NCBI RefSeq assembly: GCF_003350345.1
Contig: NZ_QNVJ01000036.1
Coordinates: 1 to 64,000, forward strand
Reading direction: 5' to 3'
Source: Alkalilacustris brevis
Lineage (GTDB): Bacteria; Pseudomonadota; Alphaproteobacteria; Rhodobacterales; Rhodobacteraceae
DNA length: 64,000 bases
The notes beneath the pieces were generated by a model. That model was not told the origin of the DNA. It searched no databases and saw only the letters and a program-made list of their open reading frames with translations. Position numbers and translations under genes: made by a program. Below, piece by piece: positions 17,080 through 26,984 of this stretch. The number at the start of each line of letters is the position of its first letter. The first letter of the stretch is position 1.

Positions 17080-18207
17080 ATGCGTGCCGAAACGCAAAAT
17101 CAGATCGACGCGATCCGCAAGTCGCTTGCCCTGCTGGCACAGCGGATGGATGCCGAGACCGCGCAGCACCGGCTCGAGGAGTTCAACGCGATGATCGAGG
17201 ATCCCGACCTCTGGTCGGACCCGGCGCGCGCGCAAAAACTGATGCGCGAACGGCAGATGCTGGTGGATTCGCTGACGGTCCACGAAAGCATCTCGCAGGA
17301 ACTCAGCGACAATATCGAACTGATCGAGATGGGCGAGGCCGAGGGCGATGCCGAGATCGTGGCCGAAGCCGAGGCCACGCTCAAGGCGCTGGCCGCCCGC
17401 GCCGCCGAGAAGGAACTCGAGGCCCTGCTCGACGGCGAGGCCGACGGCAACGACACCTTCCTCGAGATCAACGCGGGCGCCGGCGGAACCGAAAGCTGCG
17501 ACTGGGCGGCGATGCTGGCGCGGATGTATGTCCGCTGGGCCGAGAAGAAGGGCTACAAGGTCGAACTGATGAGCGAAAGCGCCGGCGAAGAGGCCGGCAT
17601 CCGCTCGGCCGCCTACCGGATTTCCGGGCCGAACGCCTATGGCTGGCTCAAGTCGGAAAGCGGCGTGCACCGGCTGGTGCGCATCTCGCCCTATGACAGC
17701 GCGGCGCGGCGGCACACATCGTTCTCGTCGGTCTGGGTCTATCCGGTGGTCGATGACAATATCCAGATCGAGGTCAACCCGTCCGATATCCGCATCGACA
17801 CCTACCGTTCGTCGGGCGCGGGCGGGCAGCACGTCAACACCACCGACTCGGCGGTGCGGATCACCCATATTCCCACCGGCATCGTCACCACATCGAGCCA
17901 GAAATCCCAGCACCAGAACCGCGAAATCGCCATGAACGCGCTGAAGTCGCGGCTCTACGAGATGGAGCTGCGCAAGCGCACCGAGGCGATCGAGGCCGCG
18001 CATGATGCCAAGGGCGATGCCGGCTGGGGCAACCAGATCCGATCCTATGTGCTGCATCCTTACCAGATGGTGAAGGATCTGCGCACCGGGGTGGAAACCT
18101 CCGACACCCAGGGGGTGCTCGATGGCGATCTCGACCGCTTCATGGCGGCCACGCTGGCCAAGGATGTGGCCGGCAAGTCGCGCGCCGAGGCGCAGGCCGA
18201 GGACTGA
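17080..18207 (+). CDS. prfB: Peptide chain release factor 2
   Basis: A 375-residue class I release factor recognising UGA/UAA stop codons. The GGQ hydrolysis motif is in [17 protein letters not shown] (248-250). The codon-recognition tripeptide position reads SPY (203-205) where E. coli RF2 has SPF. The gene is a single open frame, so the +1 programmed frameshift known from E. coli is absent. ATG 17080 is preceded by GAGGT. The gene stands alone, 84 nt before the cupin regulator. Confidence 0.96.
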   Translation: MRAETQNQIDAIRKSLALLAQRMDAETAQHRLEEFNAMIEDPDLWSDPARAQKLMRERQMLVDSLTVHESISQELSDNIELIEMGEAEGDAEIVAEAEATLKALAARAAEKELEALLDGEADGNDTFLEINAGAGGTESCDWAAMLARMYVRWAEKKGYKVELMSESAGEEAGIRSAAYRISGPNAYGWLKSESGVHRLVRISPYDSAARRHTSFSSVWVYPVVDDNIQIEVNPSDIRIDTYRSSGAGGQHVNTTDSAVRITHIPTGIVTTSSQKSQHQNREIAMNALKSRLYEMELRKRTEAIEAAHDAKGDAGWGNQIRSYVLHPYQMVKDLRTGVETSDTQGVLDGDLDRFMAATLAKDVAGKSRAEAQAED

Positions 18208-18291
18208 GCGCCGCGCCTCCTGCCCGGCGCAAGGGCAGGGGGGGTCGCGCCGTCAGTTGCGCCCGGCCGAATCCCCGCGTAAACGGATGCG

Positions 18292-18915
18292 ATGGACCCG
18301 CAGGAACAACCCAGCATCATCCGGATCGCGCGCGCCGACGGGGCGGCGGCCGCGGTCGAGCCGCTCAACCTGGGCGCGCGGGTGCGCGAGCTGCGCAAGC
18401 GCCACGGCTGGACGCTGGAACAGGCGGCAAAGCGCGCGGGGCTGGCCCGCTCGACCCTTTCCAAGATCGAGAACGGGCAGATGTCGCCGACCTACGAGGC
18501 GCTGCGCAAGCTGGCCGAGGGGCTGGACATCCCGATCCCCCAGCTTTTCACGCCGCCCAGCGGCGGGCAGGTGACGGCGCGGCTGGCGTTGACACGGGCG
18601 AATGAAGGCGAGGCCCATGCCACCGCCACCTATGAACACGAGCTTCTGGCCGGGGCGCTTTCCCGCAAGCAGATGCTGCCCTACCGCGCCCGCGTGCGCG
18701 CCCGTTCCATGGAGGCCTTCGACGGCTGGGTGCGCCATGATGGCGAAGAGTTTCTGTACGTGCTCACGGGCGTCATCCGGCTTTACACCGAATTCTATGC
18801 CCCCATCGAGATGAAGCGCGGCGACAGCGCCTATTATGACGCGGCAATGGGCCATAACGTGATCTCGGTCAGCCCCGAGGATGCGACCATTCTCTGGGTC
18901 ACGTCACTGGGCTGA
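18292..18915 (+). CDS. XRE-family regulator with C-terminal cupin domain
   Basis: A 207-residue regulator. The HTH lies at residues ~27-80 (LGARVRELRKRHGWTLEQAA, then RAGLARSTLSKIENGQMSP). A cupin barrel follows, with HDGEEFLYVLTGVIRLYTEF and MKRGDSAYYDAAMGHNV. The cupin should bind a small effector, as in the PuuR/SutR-like group. ATG 18292 is the only reasonable start. No clear target is adjacent; prfB precedes it and the gap to convergent lexA holds only repeats. Confidence 0.9.
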   Translation: MDPQEQPSIIRIARADGAAAAVEPLNLGARVRELRKRHGWTLEQAAKRAGLARSTLSKIENGQMSPTYEALRKLAEGLDIPIPQLFTPPSGGQVTARLALTRANEGEAHATATYEHELLAGALSRKQMLPYRARVRARSMEAFDGWVRHDGEEFLYVLTGVIRLYTEFYAPIEMKRGDSAYYDAAMGHNVISVSPEDATILWVTSLG

Positions 18916-19065
18916 GGCCTGCGCCCCCTGCACCACCTCCCGGCGCGCTTGCCCCTGCGGCCTGCCGGCAAGGCCGAGGCATCCGGGCAATTCCCGCGCG
19001 CAAGGCAAATCGCGCATCCAAAACGGGCCGGGCATTTTCCCACAGTGCCATGTCTGGGCGCGCGC
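18916..19065. other. Gene-free stretch after the cupin regulator
   Basis: The first 150 bp of a 410-bp gene-free gap between the convergent cupin-regulator and lexA genes. I see no gene, RNA or clear terminator in it. The rest of the gap holds the third two-hairpin element (19066-19169), a GGATATTT element (19173-19204) and about 120 bp of unassigned sequence. Confidence 0.5.
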
Positions 19066-19169
19066 CAAAGCATTTCTGCGATTCAAGGAATCGCCCTGAT
19101 GCTTCAACCTTCTGTTTGTCGCAATCTCGAACCGAAAAAGTCTATCAACTCTTTCTGAAATTGCTTCAG
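19066..19169 (-). repeat. Two-hairpin dispersed element, copy 3
   Basis: Inverted relative to copies 1 and 2, and therefore sense to lexA, downstream of which it lies. In element-sense, GCAATTTC pairs with GAGATTGC (one wobble) and GAAAGAG with CTTTTTC (one wobble). The second hairpin has a different sequence but still pairs: AAGCAT/ATGCTT (19068-19073 with 19099-19104) and GCGATTC/GAATCGC (19078-19084 with 19088-19094). Confidence 0.82.
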
Positions 19170-19172
19170 TCC

Positions 19173-19204
19173 TTCACTGTGAAAAAAATATCCGCGCCGC
19201 AGGC
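19173..19204 (-). repeat. GGATATTT element, copy c (CACAGTGAA tail)
   Basis: Minus-strand reading is GCCTGCGGCGCGGATATTTT with the tail CACAGTGAA. It lies 122 bp downstream of the lexA stop in sense orientation and only 3 nt from the two-hairpin element, so the two repeat families sit side by side here. Confidence 0.75.
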
Positions 19205-19325
19205 CCCCGCCGGCCAGGCGCGCGCGGTCTGGCTTTCCCAGAGCACATGCACCCCCGCGCAGACGCGGCCACAAGGCCTTGCCTTGCCAAAATTTCAGGC
19301 GCGCCCATGCCCGCATGAAACCGTT

Positions 19326-20024
19326 TCAATAGCTGCGGATCAGCCCCACGAGGCGGCCCTGCACGCGCACCTGGTCGTCGCGCAGCGTACGGGTTTCATA
19401 GGCCGGGTTGGCGGCTTCCAGGGCGATCATTCCGTCCTTGCGCCGGAACCGTTTGAGCGTGGCCTCGTGATCCTCGACCAGGGCGACGACGATATCGCCG
19501 TTATCGGCTGTCTCCTGCCGGCGGATCACCACGATGTCGCCATCGTTGATGCCCGCCTCGATCATCGAATCGCCCTTGACCTCAAGCGCGTAATGTTCCT
19601 CGCGTCCCGAGATCATCGCCTCCGGCACGGCCACATGATGGCTTGCCGTGCTGATCGCCTCGATCGGGGTGCCGGCAGCGATGCGGCCCATCACCGGCAG
19701 GTCCAGCGCGCCGCCGCTTTCCGGCATTGCCGGGCCGGGGGCGGTGTCTTTCGCTCCGAAGCTGCCATGGATCACCTTGCCGTCCCGTGCGCCGCTTTTG
19801 CCCGCAAGCGTCTCGGGCAGGCGCAGGATCTCGATCGCCCGCGCGCGATGCGCCAGCCTGCGGATGAAGCCACGCTCCTCGAGCGCGGTGATCAACCGGT
19901 GAATCCCCGATTTCGACCGCAGGTCAAGCGCATCCTTCATCTCGTCGAACGAGGGGGGGACGCCATCGCGCTGCAGGCGTTCGTGGATGAATTTCAGCAG
20001 GTCGATCTGCTTTCGCGTGAGCAT
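19326..20024 (-). CDS. lexA: SOS repressor LexA
   Basis: A 232-residue SOS repressor and self-cleaving peptidase. The winged HTH fills residues 1-65 ([20 protein letters not shown], then [17 protein letters not shown]). The cleavage site is Ala117-Gly118 in GRIAAGTP; the catalytic dyad is Ser153 in GDSMIEAG and Lys191 in EATLKRF. All key residues are present. The SOS box 37 nt upstream predicts autoregulation. It is the last of the trpC-moaC-moeA-lexA series, with its own promoter in the 83-nt gap after moeA. Confidence 0.97.
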   Translation of the reverse strand: MLTRKQIDLLKFIHERLQRDGVPPSFDEMKDALDLRSKSGIHRLITALEERGFIRRLAHRARAIEILRLPETLAGKSGARDGKVIHGSFGAKDTAPGPAMPESGGALDLPVMGRIAAGTPIEAISTASHHVAVPEAMISGREEHYALEVKGDSMIEAGINDGDIVVIRRQETADNGDIVVALVEDHEATLKRFRRKDGMIALEAANPAYETRTLRDDQVRVQGRLVGLIRSY

Positions 20025-20060
20025 CCGGCATCCTCCCGGGCAATGATGATGATGCAGAAT

Positions 20061-20075
20061 GTTCTACTCATGTTC
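20061..20075. promoter_or_regulatory. LexA (SOS) box, GTTC-N7-GTTC
   Basis: GTTC at 20061-20064 and GTTC at 20072-20075, separated by exactly 7 nt, match the alphaproteobacterial SOS box. It lies between moeA and lexA, 37 nt upstream of the lexA start, as expected for autorepression. Confidence 0.88.
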
Positions 20076-20107
20076 GCGTTTTGTGTCAACCGCCGGTGCG
20101 GCCACGC

Positions 20108-21301
20108 TCAGATCGGCAGATACTCCACCAGATCGCCCGGTTTGCGCTCGGGGTCGCGCACGGGGCGGATCAGCAGCGCATCGGCCTCGGTCAGCACCGA
20201 CAGCAGCGCACTGTCCTGCCGCGCGAACGGGGTGATGAGGGGCAGCCCCTCCCCATCCCGCGGGGGGGCAAGGCGCGCGCGCATGTAATGGGTGCGCGGC
20301 CCGTTCGGCGGCAGCGCGCATCCCAGCCGGGCGCGGCGCGGCGGCACCACAGGCTCGGGCAGCCCCTGCATCGCCCTCAGCGCGGGCAGCATGAAGATCT
20401 GCCCACACACGATGGCCGAAACGGGGTTGCCCGGCAGCCCCAGCATCATCGCGCCGCCCAGCCGTCCGGCCATCAGCGGTTTGCCCGGCCGCATGGCGAT
20501 CTTGTAAAAGGCCCGCTCCATGCCGATCTCCTGCGCGACCTGGCCGACAAGATCGTGATCGCCCACCGAGGCCCCGCCGATCGTCAAGATCAGATCGGCG
20601 CCCGCGGCCAGCTCCAGCACCGTGCGCAGGCTGAGGGGGGTGTCGCGCGCGATCGGCAGAATGCGGGTTTCGGCGCCCTCGGCGCGCGCCATGGCCTGCA
20701 GCGCGAAGATGTTCGACGCGATGATCTGGTCGTCGCGCGGCGCCTCTCCGGGCATCACAAGCTCGTCGCCGGTGGCGATGAAAGCCACCTCGGGGCGGCG
20801 GGCAAGCTGCAATTCGGGCACGTTCATCGCCGCCAGCAGCGCCAGGTCGGCGGGGCGCAGGCGGCGCGGGGCGGCGATCTCGTCGCCGGCGGCGAAATCG
20901 CCGCCGCGCGGGCGGACATGCGCACCGGGTTCGGGGCATTCGTCAAGACGGATCATCTCGCCGTCGCGCGTTACATCCTCCTGGATCACGACAGTGTCGC
21001 TGCCCTCGGGCAGGGGCGCGCCGGTAAAGATACGCAGCGCCTCGCCGGGTTTGATCCGGCCCGCATGGCCGTGCCCGGCGGCGGCTTCGCCCACCACGCG
21101 CAGGCGCGCACCAGGCTTCAGCCCCGCGCCCGCCACCGCATAGCCATCCATCGCCGAAGCCGCGAAAGGGGGCTGGTCGCGCGCCGCCCGCGCAGGGGCC
21201 AGCAGAACCCGGCCCGCAGCCTCGGCCAGCGGCACCGCCTCGCCCCGCGGCGGGGGAACCAGCGCGAGAACCTTCTCCAGCGCCTCGGCGACCGGAATCA
21301 T
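20108..21301 (-). CDS. moeA: Molybdopterin molybdenumtransferase MoeA
   Basis: A 397-residue enzyme inserting molybdate into adenylylated molybdopterin. The N-terminal motif [13 protein letters not shown], the MPT-binding-fold motifs FIATGDELV and [13 protein letters not shown], and [17 protein letters not shown] are all in place, followed by the C-terminal domain IV. ATG 21301 overlaps the moaC stop as ATGA. It acts with moaC in molybdenum cofactor synthesis; the trpC partner in the same unit is metabolically unrelated but this grouping is common in Alphaproteobacteria. Confidence 0.95.
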   Translation of the reverse strand: MIPVAEALEKVLALVPPPRGEAVPLAEAAGRVLLAPARAARDQPPFAASAMDGYAVAGAGLKPGARLRVVGEAAAGHGHAGRIKPGEALRIFTGAPLPEGSDTVVIQEDVTRDGEMIRLDECPEPGAHVRPRGGDFAAGDEIAAPRRLRPADLALLAAMNVPELQLARRPEVAFIATGDELVMPGEAPRDDQIIASNIFALQAMARAEGAETRILPIARDTPLSLRTVLELAAGADLILTIGGASVGDHDLVGQVAQEIGMERAFYKIAMRPGKPLMAGRLGGAMMLGLPGNPVSAIVCGQIFMLPALRAMQGLPEPVVPPRRARLGCALPPNGPRTHYMRARLAPPRDGEGLPLITPFARQDSALLSVLTEADALLIRPVRDPERKPGDLVEYLPI

Positions 21302-21789
21302 TCCGCCGGCTCCGCCCCGGCCTCATAGCGGCCCGATTTTCCGCCATCCTTCATCAGTAGACGGATATCGGTGATCTCCATCGATTTCTCGGCCGCCTTG
21401 AGCATGTCATAGACGGTGAGCGCCGCGATTGAGACCGCGGTCAGCGCCTCCATCTCGACACCGGTCTGGCCCGTGGTGCGCACGGTCGCGGTGATCCGCA
21501 CGCCGGGCAGGGCCGCATCGGGGGTCAGCTCCAGCGCGACCCTGGTGATGGGCAGCGGGTGGCACAGCGGGATCAGATCGGCCGTGCGCTTGGCGCCCAT
21601 GATCCCCGCCAGCCGCGCCACGCCCAGCACATCGCCCTTCTTCGCGCGGCCCTCGGTGATCAGCGCCAGCGTCTCGGGGCGCATCAGCACCTTGCCCTCG
21701 GCCAGCGCTACCCTGGCGGTCACGTCCTTTTCCGAGACATCGACCATATGCGCATGGCCCTCGGCGTCGAAATGCGTCAGCTCCGCCAT
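21298..21789 (-). CDS. moaC: Cyclic pyranopterin monophosphate synthase MoaC
   Basis: A 163-residue enzyme catalysing formation of cyclic pyranopterin monophosphate, the second step of molybdenum cofactor synthesis. Motifs are [36 protein letters not shown], the active-site stretch [11 protein letters not shown] and [20 protein letters not shown]. The start ATG 21789 overlaps the trpC stop as ATGA. Length is normal. Confidence 0.96.
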   Translation of the reverse strand: MAELTHFDAEGHAHMVDVSEKDVTARVALAEGKVLMRPETLALITEGRAKKGDVLGVARLAGIMGAKRTADLIPLCHPLPITRVALELTPDAALPGVRITATVRTTGQTGVEMEALTAVSIAALTVYDMLKAAEKSMEITDIRLLMKDGGKSGRYEAGAEPAE

Positions 21790-22601
21790 CACGCCACCTT
21801 TCCCGGCGCCAGCGGATCGGCCAGCAGCGCGCGGGTCGCTTCGGCCACATCCGCCTGCCGCATCAGCGATTCTCCGATCAGAAAGCAACGGGCGCCATGG
21901 CGGGCAAGCGCGGCCAGATCATCCGGCGCGGACAATCCGCTTTCGGCCACCAGCAACCGCTCGGGCGGGGCCAGCCGCGCCAGCCGCCGCGTGACATCGA
22001 GCGACACCTCGAAGGTATTCAGGTCGCGGTTGTTGATCCCCAGAAGCGGCGACTTCAACGCGCGCGCCCGCTCCAGCTCGGCCTCGTCATGCACTTCCAC
22101 AAGCACATCCATGCCCCAATCGCCCGCGGTCGCTTCAAGCTCGGCTGCCTGCGCGTCCGAGACCGAGGCCATGATGACCAGGATGCAATCGGCCCCCAGC
22201 GCGCGCGATTCAGCAACCTGATAGGGGTCATACAGGAAATCCTTGCGCAGCACCGGCAGCCCGCTGGCCGCGCGCGCCTGCGTCAGGTACTCCGGCGCGC
22301 CCTGAAACGACGGCCCATCGGTCAGCACCGAAAGACAGGTCGCGCCGCCCTCGGCATAGGCGCGCGCCAGCGCGGCCGGGTCGAAATCGGCGCGGATCAG
22401 CCCCTTCGAGGGGCTGGCCTTCTTGATCTCGGCGATCAGCCCGTAGCCGCTGGCCGCGGCTGCACGCAGCGCAGCAGTGAAGGGGCGCGGGGCAGGGGCA
22501 GCACGCGCGGCGTCTTCCACCGCGGTCAGCGGGCGCGTCGCGCGCGCGGCGGCGATCTCTTCAAGCTTGTAGTCGCGGATGCGATCGAGAATGGTCGGCA
22601 T
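21789..22601 (-). CDS. trpC: Indole-3-glycerol phosphate synthase
   Basis: A 270-residue TIM-barrel enzyme of tryptophan synthesis, closing the indole ring. Motifs are [14 protein letters not shown] (catalytic Lys), [34 protein letters not shown] and the phosphate loop [13 protein letters not shown] 22601 is preceded by GAGGAG. The frame is open further 5', but that region overlaps a GGATATTT element and lacks TrpC similarity. Confidence 0.96.
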   Translation of the reverse strand: MPTILDRIRDYKLEEIAAARATRPLTAVEDAARAAPAPRPFTAALRAAAASGYGLIAEIKKASPSKGLIRADFDPAALARAYAEGGATCLSVLTDGPSFQGAPEYLTQARAASGLPVLRKDFLYDPYQVAESRALGADCILVIMASVSDAQAAELEATAGDWGMDVLVEVHDEAELERARALKSPLLGINNRDLNTFEVSLDVTRRLARLAPPERLLVAESGLSAPDDLAALARHGARCFLIGESLMRQADVAEATRALLADPLAPGKVA

Positions 22602-22727
22602 GGCAGTCTCCTCAGGCCCTGTCCTAGCGCGAGGCTGCGGCGAAGGAAAGACCGACGCTGCCCCTCGATACACCCACCGTTGCCCGAGCCGGGCGCACCG
22701 CTTGCCGCCTGTCGCCACGCGGGGCCC

Positions 22728-22758
22728 TTCACTGTGGCAAAATATCCCCGCCGGAGGC
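22728..22758 (-). repeat. GGATATTT element, copy d (CACAGTGAA tail)
   Basis: Minus-strand reading is GCCTCCGGCGGGGATATTTT with tail CACAGTGAA. It stands 47 nt downstream of the DUF502 stop in sense orientation and upstream of the trpC start, where it could separate the two transcription units. Confidence 0.72.
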
Positions 22759-22804
22759 ATCCCCGGCGCATGCCGGGCGCCGCGCCGGGGCGTCGGGCGC
22801 GGCC

Positions 22805-23509
22805 TCAATGCCGGGGCGGGGGCACTTGGGGGTTCTTCGGGTTCGGATAAACCAGCCCGGCCGAGATCACCAGCTTGGCGGCATCCTCGACCTTCATGTC
22901 GAGCGGGATCACATCCTTGGCCGGCACGAATAGCAAAAACCCCGAGGTCGGGTTCGGCGTGGTGGGCAGAAAGACGCTGATGATCGTGCCGTTGCCGTCC
23001 AGCGACCGGGCCACTTCACCCTTGGCGGTGGTCGAGACGAAAGCCACCGCCCAGACCCCCTTGCGCGGGTATTCCACAAGGCAGGCCCGGTCGAAATTGG
23101 ATTCGGTCTGGGCGAAGACTGTCTCGGCGATCTGCTTGATCCCGTTATAGACCGTCCGCACGATCGGCATCCGGTCAACGATGCTTTCGCCCCAGCCGAG
23201 AAAGGTGCGCCCGATCAGCCCCTTGGCCATCCAGCCCACGAGCACCGCAAAGACCAGAAACAGGATCACCCCCAGCCCCGGCACATCGGCCAGCAGGAAC
23301 TCCGACGGGCGATAGCGCGATGGCACGAAGGGCAGCACCCAGCCGTCGATCCAGTTCACCACTGTCCAGATCAGCCACAGCGTGAGCCAGATCGGCACGA
23401 TCACCACGACCCCGGTCAGAAAGCTGGTGCGCAGCCCATGCAGTATCCCACGCCGTTGCGGTGGCTGCGGGGGCTGGGGCGGCGGATCTTGGGGAGTCTG
23501 CTCGTTCAT
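22805..23509 (-). CDS. DUF502 family membrane protein
   Basis: A 234-residue protein. After a proline-rich cytoplasmic start ([15 protein letters not shown]) come two hydrophobic segments (about residues 28-52 and 76-97) and the family stretch [20 protein letters not shown]. Further family marks are [17 protein letters not shown] and the closing [13 protein letters not shown]. The molecular function of DUF502 is unknown. I chose ATG 23509 at MNEQTPQ; upstream of it the frame holds no recognisable sequence. It is divergent from the GNAT gene. Confidence 0.88.
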   Translation of the reverse strand: MNEQTPQDPPPQPPQPPQRRGILHGLRTSFLTGVVVIVPIWLTLWLIWTVVNWIDGWVLPFVPSRYRPSEFLLADVPGLGVILFLVFAVLVGWMAKGLIGRTFLGWGESIVDRMPIVRTVYNGIKQIAETVFAQTESNFDRACLVEYPRKGVWAVAFVSTTAKGEVARSLDGNGTIISVFLPTTPNPTSGFLLFVPAKDVIPLDMKVEDAAKLVISAGLVYPNPKNPQVPPPRH

Positions 23510-23710
23510 GGGCCTGGTCCCGGGGAAATGCGGCAAAACGCGGGGTCAGCGCGGAATGTAAGGGGGGCAGTGGGCGGCTGCAACTCCGCCTGTGCCTTCC
23601 CTGTGCGACAGGCCTTTGCGGCATGACCGTTGCGGCTTGGGCAGATCCTTCACCTGTGGCAAGATCACAAGGCAGATACTCGCGCGGAGCAGAGCAGGGA
23701 GGGAAAGCCG

Positions 23711-24289
23711 ATGGCCCAGGGCGAAAGTATCACGATTCGCGCCGCGCGCCGCGACGATGCGGGGCTGCTGGCTGACGCGATCAACATGGCCGGGCACGGG
23801 TTGCCCGCGCATTTCTGGCAGGCCGAGGCCGGCCCCGACGGAGACGCCCTTGCCATCGGGCGCGCACGGGCGGCGCGTGACGAAGGCGGGTTTTCCTGGC
23901 GCAATGGCCTGGTGGCGGAACTGGCCGGCCAGCCGGTGGGGGCGCTGATCAGCTATCGCATCGGTCGCACGGCGCAGGCGGTTCCGCCGGATGCGGGCCC
24001 GCTCGTCAGGGCTTTGATCGAACTCGAAAACCTGGCGCCCGAGACCTGCTATGTGAATGCCGTGGCGGTGCTCGCGCAAGCCCGCGGCAAGGGGGTGGCG
24101 CGCACCCTGATGACCGCGGCCGAGGCCGCCCGCGGCCCCGCCGGAATGAGCCTGATCACCACCGATGACAACCTTGCCGCACAGCGCCTTTACCATAGCC
24201 TCGGCTATGCCGAGCGCGCCCGCCGCCCGCTGCACTCCGACGGATGGCAAACAGCAAGCCGGGAATGGGTGCTGATGACCAAACCCTAG
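23711..24289 (+). CDS. GNAT-family N-acetyltransferase
   Basis: A 192-residue acetyltransferase. The acetyl-CoA loop lies in VLAQARGKGVARTLM (motif A, Q/RxxGxG/A) and the C-terminal NLAAQRLYHSLGY is motif B. The acceptor substrate is not predictable. I chose ATG 23711, preceded by GGGAGGG; the frame is open to 23630. A single gene flanked by DUF502 (divergent) and the rpsB leader. Confidence 0.88.
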   Translation: MAQGESITIRAARRDDAGLLADAINMAGHGLPAHFWQAEAGPDGDALAIGRARAARDEGGFSWRNGLVAELAGQPVGALISYRIGRTAQAVPPDAGPLVRALIELENLAPETCYVNAVAVLAQARGKGVARTLMTAAEAARGPAGMSLITTDDNLAAQRLYHSLGYAERARRPLHSDGWQTASREWVLMTKP

Positions 24290-24360
24290 CCGTGCCGGGG
24301 CCCTGACAGCCGCCGTTTTCCACGCTGTGACCGGGAAGTCTCTCGTTCCGGGGGCTGGGC

Positions 24361-24475
24361 AGGGGATCGCATGTCGAATCTGAGCACCTTGAAGGGAGAT
24401 CAACGGCTTCTGCATGACAGGGCCCCTCGCCAAACGGCCCGCCGGGCGGCAACGCCGGGCAGCGCCTGCCTGCCC
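24361..24475 (-). repeat. ~113-bp dispersed repeat, copy B
   Basis: Reverse-complement copy of 34-146. In element-sense it reads from GCAGGCGCTGCCCGGCGTTG through CCTGTCATGCAGAAG, TTGATCTCCC and GTGCTCAGATTC. It sits between the GNAT gene and rpsB. A shorter related fragment (CCTGTCATGAAG, TGATCTC, then CGATTCCCCTGC) follows in direct orientation at about 24600-24640, so this gap has collected more than one piece of the family. Confidence 0.7.
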
Positions 24476-24811
24476 CCCGGCAGGCGCTTCAGGCGCCTCA
24501 ACATGTTGCAACGTGGATCGTTTCTTGAGCGCCGCGCCGGTGGCACCGTCAGGCATGAGCGCCTACCCAGGCAGGCGCAGCCCTCGGATCTCTTCTCAGG
24601 CCCTGTCATGAAGTGATCTCTCAAACGCGATTCCCCTGCGGCTGGGGCAGGGGCTCTTGTAATCCTGTTCCGGGTCGGCTAATTGCCGCGACACTTCACA
24701 GGTGTGGGCTGGGCCCTGCGGGGGAGAAATCCCTGCAACGGTCCGCCGGTTGGGGCGCGCGAGCGCTTTCAAATCCCGCACCGAGGCGCAAACCGGAAAA
24801 GGACAGACGTT
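24476..24811 (+). promoter_or_regulatory. Leader region of rpsB-tsf
   Basis: No open frame with a ribosome-binding site is visible here. GC-rich inverted repeats occur near 24470-24500, and a run CCGGAAAAGGACAGACGTT provides the rpsB ribosome-binding site. A long structured 5' leader that senses free S2 is known for rpsB in several bacteria; whether this leader does so cannot be read from one sequence. Confidence 0.4.
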
Positions 24812-25618
24812 ATGGCGCTTCCCGATTTCAATCTGCGTCAGCTGCTCGAGGCTGGCGTTCACTTCGGCCACCAGACCCAGCGCTGGAACCCGCGCATGGG
24901 CCCGTTCATCTATGGTGAACGCAACGGCATCCACATCATCGACCTGACGCAGACCGTCCCGATGCTGGACGCGGCGCTCAATGTGGTGCGTGAAACCGTG
25001 GCCAAGAATGGCCGCGTGCTGTTCGTCGGCACCAAGCGGCAGGCGGCGCGCCCCATTGCCGATGCTGCCGAGCGCTGCGCGCAATACTACATGAATCACC
25101 GCTGGCTGGGCGGCACGCTGACCAACTGGAAGACCGTGAGCCAGTCGATCAACCGCCTCAAGGCGCTTGACGAGCAACTGGAAGGCGGCGCCGAGGGCCT
25201 GACCAAGAAAGAGCGTCTGGGCATGGAGCGCGAGCAGGCCAAGCTGCAGGCCAGCCTTGGCGGCATCCGTGAAATGGGCGGACTGCCGGACCTGCTGTTC
25301 GTCATCGACGTCAACAAGGAAGACCTGGCCGTGGCCGAGGCCCGCAAGTTGGGCATCCCGGTTGTCGCGGTGGTCGATACCAACTGCCCGCCCGATGGCG
25401 TTGATTACATCATCCCCGGCAATGACGATGCGGCGCGGGCGATCTCGCTCTATTGCGATCTGGTCAGCCGCGCCGCGCTTGACGGGATGACCGCCCAGAT
25501 GGGCGCCGCCGGTGTCGATCTTGGCGCGCTGGAAGAGGCCCCGGCCGAGCAGTTGCTTGCCGAAGCCGGGACCGCCAGCGAGGAAGCCCCCGCCGAGGAA
25601 GCCAAGAAAGAGGGCTGA
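24812..25618 (+). CDS. rpsB: 30S ribosomal protein S2
   Basis: A 268-residue ribosomal protein S2. [57 protein letters not shown] and [20 protein letters not shown] are all diagnostic. The C-terminal ~35 residues are an Ala/Glu-rich tail longer than in E. coli (241 residues), as is usual in Alphaproteobacteria. ATG 24812 has AAAAGGA upstream. It is co-transcribed with tsf, 94 nt downstream. Confidence 0.97.
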   Translation: MALPDFNLRQLLEAGVHFGHQTQRWNPRMGPFIYGERNGIHIIDLTQTVPMLDAALNVVRETVAKNGRVLFVGTKRQAARPIADAAERCAQYYMNHRWLGGTLTNWKTVSQSINRLKALDEQLEGGAEGLTKKERLGMEREQAKLQASLGGIREMGGLPDLLFVIDVNKEDLAVAEARKLGIPVVAVVDTNCPPDGVDYIIPGNDDAARAISLYCDLVSRAALDGMTAQMGAAGVDLGALEEAPAEQLLAEAGTASEEAPAEEAKKEG

Positions 25619-25712
25619 GCCCCTCGGCCCGGCATGTTTCACAAGGGTATCACCGGGCGGGCGCGTGACCTGCCCGGTCATTGATTTGACCTATGACGAG
25701 GAGAGCCAAGCC

Positions 25713-26588
25713 ATGGCAATCACCGCGAGCATGGTGAAGGAACTGCGCGAAAGCACCGGCGCAGGCATGATGGACGCCAAGAAGGCGCTGCAGGAAACCG
25801 ACGGCGACATGCAGGCCGCGCAGGACTGGCTGCGCACCAAGGGGCTGGCCAAGGCCGCCAAGAAATCGGGCCGCACCGCGGCCGAGGGGCTGGTGGGCGT
25901 GGCTGTCGAAGGCGGCCGCGGCGTGGCGGTCGAGGTGAATTCGGAAACCGATTTCGTCGCCAAGAATGCCGAGTTCCAGCAGATGGTCACGGGTATCGCC
26001 ACGACCGCGCTGGCGGTGTCGGACCTCGAGGCGCTGAAGGCGGCCGAGCTGAACGGCAAACCGGTCGAGACCGTGCTGACCGATGCCATCGCCAAGATCG
26101 GCGAGAACATGACCCTGCGCCGCGTGGCCGCGGTCGAGGGGGAAAGCGTTGCGGCCTATGTCCACAACGCCGCCGCCGAGGGGCTTGGCAAGATCGGCGT
26201 TCTGGTCGCGCTCAAGGGGGCCGACAACGGCATCGGCAAGCAGATCGCCATGCATGTAGCGGCGACCAGCCCGGCTTCGCTGTCGGAGGCCGACCTGGAC
26301 CCGGCGCTGGTGGAGCGTGAAAAATCGGTCCTGACCGAACAGGCGCGCGAATCCGGCAAACCCGAGCAGGTCATCGAGAAGATGATCGAAGGCCGGATGA
26401 AGAAGTTCTTCGAGGAAGTGACGCTTCTTGGCCAGAAATTCGTCATCAACCCCGACCTGACGGTTGCCGAGGCCGCTAAGGAAGCCGGGGTCGAGGTGAC
26501 AGGCTTCGTTCGGATGGCCGTGGGCGAAGGCATCGAGAAGCAGGAAGAAGACTTCGCCGCCGAGGTCGCAAAGACCCTCAAGGGCTGA
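25713..26588 (+). CDS. tsf: Elongation factor Ts
   Basis: A 291-residue guanine-nucleotide exchange factor for EF-Tu. The N-terminal UBA-like domain ([20 protein letters not shown]) and the core signature [13 protein letters not shown] (near residues 73-85), with the TDFV that displaces Mg2+ in EF-Tu, are intact. ATG 25713 is preceded by GAGGAG about 9 nt away. A strong 12-bp hairpin follows the stop and ends the rpsB-tsf unit. Confidence 0.97.
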   Translation: MAITASMVKELRESTGAGMMDAKKALQETDGDMQAAQDWLRTKGLAKAAKKSGRTAAEGLVGVAVEGGRGVAVEVNSETDFVAKNAEFQQMVTGIATTALAVSDLEALKAAELNGKPVETVLTDAIAKIGENMTLRRVAAVEGESVAAYVHNAAAEGLGKIGVLVALKGADNGIGKQIAMHVAATSPASLSEADLDPALVEREKSVLTEQARESGKPEQVIEKMIEGRMKKFFEEVTLLGQKFVINPDLTVAEAAKEAGVEVTGFVRMAVGEGIEKQEEDFAAEVAKTLKG

Positions 26589-26615
26589 TCCCGCCAGTCG
26601 CGCCAGCGCCCGGTT

Positions 26616-26640
26616 TTCGGTGCGGCCAGGCCGCACCGAA
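26616..26640 (+). terminator. Terminator hairpin after tsf
   Basis: A perfect 12-bp inverted repeat, TTCGGTGCGGCC (26616-26627) and GGCCGCACCGAA (26629-26640), begins 27 nt after the tsf stop. It runs directly into GGATATTT element e, whose T-rich core follows the stem. Confidence 0.7.
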
Positions 26641-26671
26641 GCCTCCGGCGGGGATATTTGGACACAGTGAA
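26641..26671 (+). repeat. GGATATTT element, copy e (hybrid tail)
   Basis: This copy reads GCCTCCGGCGGGGATATTTG, GGA and then CACAGTGAA. The tail joins the GGA of the CCAAGAAG type to the CACAGTGAA type, so it is intermediate between the two tail classes. It lies downstream of tsf in sense orientation. Confidence 0.75.
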
Positions 26672-26984
26672 TGTCTGCCGGTAAGTGCCTGGAATGTCAG
26701 GGGTTTCGCATCGGCCAAAGGGTGCTGCGCAGCTAGGACTGTAGTCAGGGTGAGATCCGTCTCGCCAATGTCCGACCGTGAAAGTGGCGGCCTGCACAGG
26801 CGAGTATAACCCAAACAGGCCGCCTGTCCGGTTTCCCGGTGCGACGGGGGAATCTGATAATCGTCAGTTTCCACCGCCGCGTGTTCCCAGGCAATAATGC
26901 CACCACTCACGGAACATGATGAGTATGTCTTACTGCGGCGGGAATTAAAGTCCGGATTTCCTTACCTTTTGGACAAAAACATGT
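26672..26984. other. Gene-free, partly AT-rich stretch before the LuxR-type gene
   Basis: About 310 bp between tsf and the 3' end of the LuxR-type gene. The last ~100 bp (26890-26990) are clearly richer in A+T than the surroundings, with runs such as TTTTGGACAAAAACATG. I see no open frame with a ribosome-binding site and no RNA gene I recognise. Confidence 0.4.

Noticed and set aside
17683-17694. RF2 codon-recognition tripeptide SPY instead of SPF
   Set aside because: I believe SPY is common in alphaproteobacterial RF2, so it is not evidence for altered stop-codon use. The absence of a frameshift site is likewise ordinary here.
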